Assembly: GCA_030762935.1 (NCBI GenBank)
Contig: CM060895.1
Location: 76,491,001 to 76,555,000, forward strand
Reading direction: 5' to 3'
DNA from: Hymenopus coronatus
Lineage: Eukaryota; Arthropoda; Insecta; Mantodea; Hymenopodidae
DNA length: 64,000 nt
A program made the translations under genes and the position numbers. A model generated the notes under the pieces. It searched no databases. It was not told the DNA's origin and saw only the letters and a program-made list of their open reading frames with translations. Positions within the stretch are counted from its first letter, which is position 1; each line of letters begins with the position of its first letter. This document shows, one piece after another, positions 56,423 to 64,000 of the stretch.

Positions 56423-57589
56423 AGAATGGTAATATTGTAATATTAAGGCCACAAGCCACAAGATAAAAGGCTTTTATTTTGTAATTGTAGTAATAACTTG
56501 AAATTTATTTGAGTTGAATAAAAGTTTAAAACATACATTTAACTGTAAATTTGTGTGTGAATTGTGATTGCTAAATAGTTACTAGTGCTATTACTATATT
56601 TGGAAGACGTGTTCATTCTGATGCAAAAAGGTCTAAGTATAGGAGTTTGTTGAGAATTGGCTGGAGACGTGGCCAACATTCGCAATAGTGATAGAAATGG
56701 AAAGAGTTACAATGTGCATATGTTACACGGCCATGGAATGAACGCATGGCAACACATATATTTCTGTTTATAATTTCTGTAAAGAAAAAAAGATATCGAT
56801 TTGGCTTAACAACGAAACAAGGAGGAGTAAAAATGTGTTCTTGTGATAAATAAGTGCATGATAAATAAGTAAATTGATTCTGTGCGTGTTTATGTATCTG
56901 TAATGATTGACAATGAATTCAAAAGAATAACAATATTTATTTATGTTAGTTGAAACCAAAATACACAGCGCGTCTCGTATACCACACCCCTGAGAAGAGT
57001 TTACATGGTATAAGCATAAAATTAAGAACATTAAAGACACGCGAACCAAATTTTTTCGTTGTAATATTCAAACCCTATCCAGTGCAAGGTCAGGCAATAA
57101 AAGCTATATAAACATACTTATGATAGATGTATATTCTTTCGTCATCTGAGAGGTAGGTTTATAATGAGGGATATTCCTAAATGTATTTGTTGATACCAAT
57201 TTAATTTTAGGTATATTAAATTAATGGGACCATTTTCTTTGGAGATTTTAACGTATATTTTCATGTTGAATAAGGAGATAATTTGTACCACACAACCACC
57301 TATTCCACCGCAGCAGCCAATGAAAGGTGACTAGTCACCTGACGACGGGGTAAAGTTATGTGAAACAGACCTGAGGAGAACCATGAAGGAGAAACGCTGT
57401 ATCTTTCAACCTTGACCCATGCCCATTTATTCTTCTGCGCTCCATTTCCTTCTGTTTCCCCCTAACTGCCGAAGCTATATCTTTCAATGACAATATAGAA
57501 GCCCTACGCTCGGTGCATTGGTTGTCACAGGTCGAACCCTGGCTGACGCTGATGCATTTTTGAGAGCGCAAAAAATTCAAATATGTCAC
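56423..57589. other. Unassigned stretch
   Basis: No gene or repeat recognised. The 93-codon minus frame at 56768-57049 has no motif I know. Confidence 0.3.
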
Positions 57590-58000
57590 AACTTGTATTT
57601 CGAAAATGGTTAATAACTACATAGGTATTTGGAATAAACTGTACGTTACTACAGACTCTAAATTGTTTGCGTAATACTTTGCATGTATCTCTTATGATTT
57701 AGCAGTATTACAACATTAAATAAAACTCATTCAAAGTGTAAAGAAAGTTGTAGGGTACTGAGAGAGAACTCGGTAACTCAATTTGTTAGCAGCTATCTGA
57801 AACTTTATAGTATTTTAATAAAGATCGTTAAGAGAAGTTTTTGAGCAAATTAAAACAACACTTTTTCATGTTCAGGTCGCTTGATGCGGAGGAGTATTTG
57901 TAAAATGCTTCGCTTGCCATAGTTGTAAAAGGCTTGGCTGAAGTATGGAATTTGGATGTTGCCCACTTTTTGGATTATGCTGTTCACAGACAAACAGAAA
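57590..58000 (-). repeat. Old family A copy
   Basis: ATTTCGAAAATGGTTAATAA, CATGTATCTCTTATGATTTA, AGTATTTTAATAAAGATCGT and TTTTTGGATTATGCTGTTCA follow the family order with heavy divergence. Both ends are missing. Confidence 0.5.
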
Positions 58001-58009
58001 GACTTGAAA

Positions 58010-58425
58010 AGAGAAAAGTCGAATCATTATTTCCAAGTTTATGTTATATATTTCATATTTGTTGTAGAATCGGGCCATTTATTTTTTTTAAATGAATTAT
58101 TAATAAGAAAAAATATTTCTAATAAACTTATTCATCAGCACCTCTGAGTTCCAGTAACGCAATGTTGCTAATTCAACAGTTATAAGTAATAAAATGGTTT
58201 AATATATGCCAAAATTTAAGGGCTTTGAGTCAGTTATTTAATGGTTGACGCCGTGATCTACTATGGGTTGTTTGACAACTATAATAAGGGCGATAATTGA
58301 TATTTATTATTTAAAGCAGAATTTAAATTTCGATAATTGGATTAAGACACTTGTTTCTTATAACCTTGTCCCACTCACAATTTCTTTCCCCTTACATCTG
58401 ATTGGCCAATACAGGGTTACCGAGA
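58010..58425 (+). repeat. Family D repeat, copy 1
   Basis: TCGAATCATTATTTCCAAGT, CTAATTCAACAGTTATAAGT and ATGGTTGACGCCGTGATC correspond to blocks at 62260-62590. The 3' part (58350-58425) matches 56115-56195. Confidence 0.55.
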
Positions 58426-58747
58426 GTTTGTTTGGAATTCGGAATTCCCTTGTGTGTAAATATCATTGAGATTACGCAGAAAACACAGGATTGTAACCTA
58501 TATCTGCAGCAAAATATTGATTTTGAACACTTGGATGGAGCACAAGCCTTCCATTCTAAGCAAAAGGAACTTGGAGAGCATTAAAGGGAGTAATTCTTAT
58601 AGGAGGTCATAATGATCCAATATCAATAGCAGGAGCAAGTCTTCTTTGTCTGTATCTGCTCCCTAAGCCCTCTATCTGTTCCACAGAAAGAAAAATATAC
58701 TAATGAAAACCATACAGAACAAATAAAAAATTGAAGTAATGAGATTT
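58426..58747. other. Unassigned stretch
   Basis: No gene or repeat recognised. Confidence 0.3.
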
Positions 58748-59746
58748 TACAGGACAGGAGGTGTATATTATTTGTATCAGCATATGAGCACGATATGATG
58801 ATCTCGTATTTGCAATTTTTCTGGCTATTTTCTGAAGTTATGTTCATGTGGAAATTTCGTGATGTTTTTAGCTGATTATTATTAAATATCTAGGACGTTA
58901 AGTGATTGTTTACGTAATAGGTACACGATTAACCCTCCTCTACCCTTTGTCCTACCCGACTATAGATGGTGTGGCGTGAGGGAAGAATATCGATCGCGCT
59001 GAAACCTCAACTTATGTAACCATACTTTTGGTTTTCATGCAACATTATCTGATTACGATTCATAATGTATTCAGCGTTCGACTTAAAACATCTTTAACAC
59101 ACTGACATTATTCTACTTTTTTTAATTTTTATTGAAAAATACATAACTCAAAACCAGATATAAGTATTAAATAATGCCAATTTTACATTTCTGTTCTTTG
59201 AATTACAAAACCACCCTCATTGTTTTACAAAGTTATGAAATTACAATTAAAGTTAAACAATTAAGAAAAACTTAAAATCGTAATTAAAAGAACATGTGTT
59301 ACAGATCTTTTAATACACTGCAGTTAACGTTTTTTGGGAAAATGGCGACTTAGAAATCGTCGATGATTGAGCCCCTCGCATAATTGGCAAACTCTTTAGT
59401 TACGGCGTAAATTAAATGAATAACTGCAGTTTTAGCATATGTGAGGTCAATCAGTGTGTAAAGGAAAGTTTGCAACTGAATCTGTCCCTCGTTTCCCGGG
59501 AGTCACGAGAATGCAGGTCGGCAGTACGCGAGTTGTAAACAAAGGAGCTGGGTGGCTGTTGCCTCATTTATGTATACGCAACATAGATATATCGTAGCGT
59601 CGTTCAAAACACGTTAGACCCCGAAATTTGTGCTTCATTTATGACAATGCTATTAGAAGGCAAACAAAATGAGATACACTTATGTTATACGCATTGCTCT
59701 CTACTAAATATCAAATTCTTTGCATTTATTCATCTCCCATTCTGTA
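58748..59746. mobile_element. Family B MITE-like element, copy 2
   Basis: Ends TACAGGACAGGAGGTGTATA and, inverted, TACAGAATGGGAGATGAATA with TA at each border. Blocks 58755-58975 and about 59560-59745 align with copy 1 at 890-1884. About 580 bp between them (roughly 58980-59555) has no match there. Confidence 0.6.
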
Positions 59747-62259
59747 TTTGTTTTCATGATGCAAGTAATGCAAATTTTAAGTACTAAAAGTCTTACAAAA
59801 TCTTACTTCTTGCCTTCCGGAGTTGCAAACTAGATTGTGATTTGTTAGAAGCGCTTTTAAAACGGAGTACTTTACCTCAGCACTGAAGATTCCAGTCATT
59901 AAACTGAAAACGTTAGCTTTGCAACTCAAATGCAATTAGTAGCAATCCACAAACCACTTACATTAATTGCTTCGACAACAGAAGAATTATCTTGATGCAG
60001 AGCAATCCACTTCGCACAAGCTTCAAGATGAAATAAACTCTGTGCTAGGAAACTGTATGTGGAGCAGAGCTTTGCAACTTGGAGTGGTTTTACATTTGGT
60101 TACAAATTCAGCAATCCAGAGCCAGAGCCACAAGATAAGAGTTTCAAAGTCAAAGGTACTAGAACATTCTAACTAAGAATGCAGAAAAAGAGTGTCACAT
60201 TTGTAACTGTTACAAAAGTAACTAATTACTTAGTAATGGTTAAAAGAACAGAGATATAATAGGAAATTTAAATACCATGTAGGTGCTTTAATTTTTTTGC
60301 AATAGTTCTGGTGTTTTCAGGTGCAAAATATTAATAGGTTGCATATAATCGTTTCAAAGTAAATGAAGTACCGGCACGATTATTTGTTACATACAGCTTG
60401 CGCAATTCATCTTAGACTTGAAACATTTAAATGAGAACTTGGCTGTAAAGTCATTACCTGGCTTCAATAGCAGCGACATCTCACTGTGATGAAGCCACCT
60501 CTCAGGCATTAATGGAATATTTATTTCACATGCAAAGCAGTACTAATTAATACAAGGAGATGTAGATAATTAATAAGCAAGATAATGTAAATATACGTGT
60601 GTGTAATATAGAAATGAGACTCTGTTGTTAGAGGATGTTGGCATAAGCTTAGTTATAACATAGAGGAGACAGCTGAAACTATGCAAGGTTCATAAAAGAG
60701 AAATCTTTTGCCAGGTTTTGTGGATAATATTCAAGGAGTTGGGGTGAAACATAACGCAAGTCTTAGAGGGAATGGTGAGATAGTGAAAGTTAGAACTAGA
60801 AGCCTAAGTGAAATAGTTGGATGGTTTCTATTGGCTCATGAAAACAGACGCTACTGGAGCGTGAAAAACAAGCCATTTAGATCACAGTTTTTAATGCTTA
60901 TGCAGAGTCCTTGCGTTCGATATATATTCTACAGAAACGAAAGTTCTCAGTCGGTTCGTCCTTATTTACTGTACAAGTTAATTTGACTTTAGGAAGCACT
61001 TTAATCAGTTGTTCTCCACAGTACTTTGGTCTTAAAGATTATTTACGTAACAAACATGATACACAAAATCTAAGTTTAATCTGTAAGTGAACGCGTAGAT
61101 GTGACCGTCGAACATGTCTCTCTACAGAGAATGCGTACAATCACTGCCAAATTAAATACCATACTTCCAGTAGTGATTTTAATGCCACATAGCACTTTGC
61201 GTTGAATACAATAATAGTTCAGTTTTTATCACATTTTAATTCTATACTTAAGATACCTTTGTCTTCGGTGGAATCACCAGTGATGTTCATTATCCTCATC
61301 ACTACATTCCGTCCCATTTATTTGTAGTTCTTTCATCACTCTCTTCCAAAACATCTTTTATAAGTTTGTTACTCTTGTTGGAACGTTATGCTTTTTCTGG
61401 GGACACTAAAAGATGCTCCTTTCTCATGGTTATACTGTTCTTCCAAATTATGTAAGGAGGACTGTGCAACCGCTAGTGCCTGCAGAACTCTTTCTTACAA
61501 CTTTTGGATCAGCAGAACAGCTCAGTAAGGTACCGATCCTTATGTTTGGTCTCTTCTTTCTGTATTCATAAATAATAACAATCACCTTGTGAGCTCGTGT
61601 AAGAAATGGGCTGTCTTTTAACTTTGAAATCGCAAATTTAACTCAACATATCCTAACATCTGTTGGACAGTCAACCTTAAACTGGGGCGGACGATTCGCA
61701 CTGTCTATTGCATCAAGTAATACAAGCCAATTAATTCGTTGAATAAGGGGAGAGAAAGACACGCTAAATGAATCAAGGTAATTTGTTCAAGAACGAATGC
61801 GCGAGCTATATACATAACCACAGCAACAAACTTTAGACATTGTCTTCTTTCGCATCATCTCATGAATAAATTTGTTGCAACCATATTTGCAATCCCTCAC
61901 AATTTATCATAATCTCTATCATATTTTTGTTTAGATTTCTGTGAAAATATTGTGCCCCAGCTTCCTTCAATAATTACAAAAGAATATTTCCCCATTGCCG
62001 AATTATTATTTCCTTAATTTTATAAGTAAATAGACAAATCAAGCTTGGAACTGTAAACAACCAAAGAACTCTGTCACTACAAAACCATTACGTCATATTT
62101 CCGGTAATCAGGAAGTTTAGAATAGTGTTGCAGCGCACAACTTATGGCACTAGGGTGAACATTAAACGTTGTATTTAAGTCATGTACATACTGTGTTATG
62201 TTAATTGTGAAAATTAGTGCATGAGCGGTAATAAGGACTCGAGGAATAGTATGAAAAGT
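59747..62259. other. Largely unique stretch
   Basis: No family A, SINE or coding signature recognised. The small frames at 59967-60176 and 60708-60986 have no motif I know. Confidence 0.35.
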
Positions 62260-62590
62260 TCAGACGAAGTAGAATCATTTCTATTTCCAAGATTCTGTTA
62301 TGCATTTCTTACACAATGTGCACTATCGTTTATATCATTTTGAATGAATTGTGATGAACTTATCTAACTTCACCTCGGATAGCCCACTAGTGCCAATTCA
62401 ACAACTATAACTAATATGTCGCCTTAGTAGATACAATACTATAAGGTAGTTTGGGTAAAACATTTTATGGTTGAAGCCGTGATGCAAAGTAGAATTTTAG
62501 ACGATAACAGAGGTTCAATATTTCAAGAAGAATTTGAAGTCAGAGACGTGGATTATAAAAACGCAAATATTGAAAAGGCATGGAAAACAA
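62260..62590 (+). repeat. Family D repeat, copy 2
   Basis: GTAGAATCATTTCTATTTCC, GTGCCAATTCAACAACTATA and ATGGTTGAAGCCGTGATGCA match 58010-58340 in order. Confidence 0.55.
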
Positions 62591-63934
62591 ATGAGTGCTC
62601 GTCACTGTTTCCTGAAGAAAAAAAAAAAACAACCTAGATGGTAGTATATGTTCATTCGCCTTAAACTCCACTTACTTAGTCTTTAATGTATGAAATAACT
62701 GATCATTCGGCTCGAAGTATTTCAATCTTCAAATACATTTCACTTCTCGCTTTATTGCATGTTGTACTACATAGGTATATCACTACTAGAGCTCGGATCT
62801 GCGTTCCAAACGCACACAGTTACGGACACACAGAGCAGTCAGGGGTATAAAGAGAGGGTAGTGGGGAGGGAGCGGGAGTTGCAGCATAAACATGTGCTTC
62901 TGTTCCAAAAGTGGCTCATTACATGTACATTGTATGCATCGTTCTAATTCATAAAGTAACTCGATAAAACAATTATTTCATAATATGATTAGTAAATAAA
63001 GATGCCTTGTACTTTTACAAACAAATTCAGAATAATAATCTGCAGAGCTTTGAAAAGACAATCAATATAAATCAACCAAACTCAATCAGCATTCATTGCA
63101 GTGAATTACAAGATACAAAGACCTTTTCCGTCACTCAAAATATTTTTGAATCATCTACAAGTTTGTTCAATGTTGAACACCTACACTTTCGTATATTCTA
63201 CATTTTTCAATCTTACACTCGTTTATCTACTAGCAGGAACTGAACGAGGCCAGGCAGTGAGCAATGCTAGAGAGTGCAACACTTTTCGAAACGGGCTCTA
63301 GAGACCAGTTTACTCCATACGTCATAGTTATACTGTGTGTACACCGAACCTCAATCCGGCAATTTTGTGACATCGGACCGAGCTTTAGTTATTACATCCA
63401 CCAAACACAGGATGTGTCTGTATTGATGTCAAATAAATCGGCTGCGCCCTCCCAACAGTCAAACAAGTTCATATGAACATAGACCTGAAATAGTTTGTTA
63501 GAAATGTTTCCCCTTCGTTAACACCAATACTAATTATTTAAATTAAACTGTTGTCCGTTGACTGTTGCATTTATTTTTTTTTTTTTTTCCGCATGGAAAA
63601 CATCTGCGAGTGAACAGAACGATACGCATTGCATGCATGACAGGTAGGGATGCTTCATGAGCACGTGATCTTAATGCAAAAATGTACTCCGTCAAGCACG
63701 AAATTACGAACGCTTGTGAGAGAGTTACTCATTTAAAAGAAATGTTTTAGATGTTGAAGTAAGAATCATCGATATGAAAAATGAGTTCTTTCCGAGGAGA
63801 GTGCAAACCCATCAGATTGCACAAGTCACATTGCACAAGTCCCATTGCAATAAGCTTAGGTGTTAAGTCGTTTGACTATCTGTAGAACTTTTACATGCAG
63901 TTCTGCTGTTTAAATTTGCGTGTTACAGAATTGT
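62591..63934. other. Largely unique stretch
   Basis: Holds an A run (62620-62630), a T run near 63570-63588 and a short tandem of CATTGCACAAGTC-like units at 63805-63845. No gene recognised. Confidence 0.35.
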
Positions 63935-64000
63935 GATATGTTCATGTATCTGTTAGCATTTTAGTATTATAATTAAAAACGTTAGAGCCATTTCGAGATT
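63935..64000 (-). repeat. Family A fragment at the window end
   Basis: TTTTAGTATTATAATTAAAA and CGTTAGAGCCATTTCGAGAT match the family interior in minus orientation. It probably continues beyond the window. Confidence 0.6.

Noticed and set aside
1..64000. CRISPR arrays, operons or prokaryotic regulatory sites
   Set aside because: No regularly spaced short repeats and no gene clusters. The composition and repeats are eukaryotic.

Overview
The window looks like AT-rich, gene-poor, repeat-dense animal DNA, most likely from an arthropod. The transposase, LINE and tRNA-derived SINE types suggest an insect with a large genome. A cockroach-like genome is my guess, but nothing here proves it. No open frame outside mobile elements carries a domain I recognise, so no host gene can be called with confidence. 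The window could be intergenic or part of a long intron. Bacterial features (operons, ribosome binding sites, CRISPR) are absent.

The dominant content is one interspersed family, called family A here. It is about 0.8-0.9 kb, with around 35 complete, truncated, nested or tandem copies across the window. One end is a near-perfect stem-loop that starts ACTTTCTCTAC, followed by about 100 bp of conserved sequence and a (GT/CA)n microsatellite. The other end reads GTAGAGAAAGTCATGTGAATGGAACACATCAGAT, split here as GTAGAGAAAGTCATGTGAAT plus GGAACACATCAGAT. The inverse of ACTTTCTCTAC therefore lies about 25 bp inside that end, and both ends are flanked by T runs. This architecture resembles Helentron-associated elements (HINE/DINE-1 type), but no Rep/helicase partner is visible. 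In this annotation strand '+' means the stem-loop end is on the left.

Second in number are SINEs with tRNA-like promoter heads, in seven groups (S1-S7). Several S1 and S3 copies sit inside family A copies with clean target-site duplications (TSDs), so family A is older than those SINEs. Other repeats are a TA-flanked MITE pair (family B, about 1 kb each, one at each end of the window), a foldback MITE (14.0-14.3 kb), a composite repeat (family C, 18.6-25.6 kb) carrying nested LINE and SINE insertions, and a short family D (58.0-58.4 and 62.26-62.59 kb).

The only long recognisable coding sequence is a minus-strand Tc1/mariner-superfamily transposase (about 45.93-46.97 kb) with a complete DDE triad, a DD41D spacing, a frameshifting deletion near its N terminus and one stop codon. 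It lies in an element with inverted ends of well over 100 bp. Two 5'-truncated LINE fragments (reverse transcriptase at 23.1-24.2 kb; RNase H and C-terminal domain at 52.1-52.8 kb) and one degraded transposase head (about 29.2-29.7 kb) complete the coding remnants.

Layout: 0-11.8 kb, family A with family B, S1 and S3; 11.8-15.3 kb, mostly unique with a foldback MITE; 15.3-22.5 kb, family A; 22.9-25.6 kb, nested C/LINE/SINE block; 26-36 kb, family A including A-in-A nesting and tandems; 37-41.4 kb, mostly unique; 41.4-43.9 kb, A and GC-rich SINEs; 44.6-45.7 kb, unique; 45.76-51.3 kb, mariner element and three A copies; 51.7-53.5 kb, SINE and LINE; 53.5-64 kb, mostly unique with B, D, S3 and sparse old A fragments.
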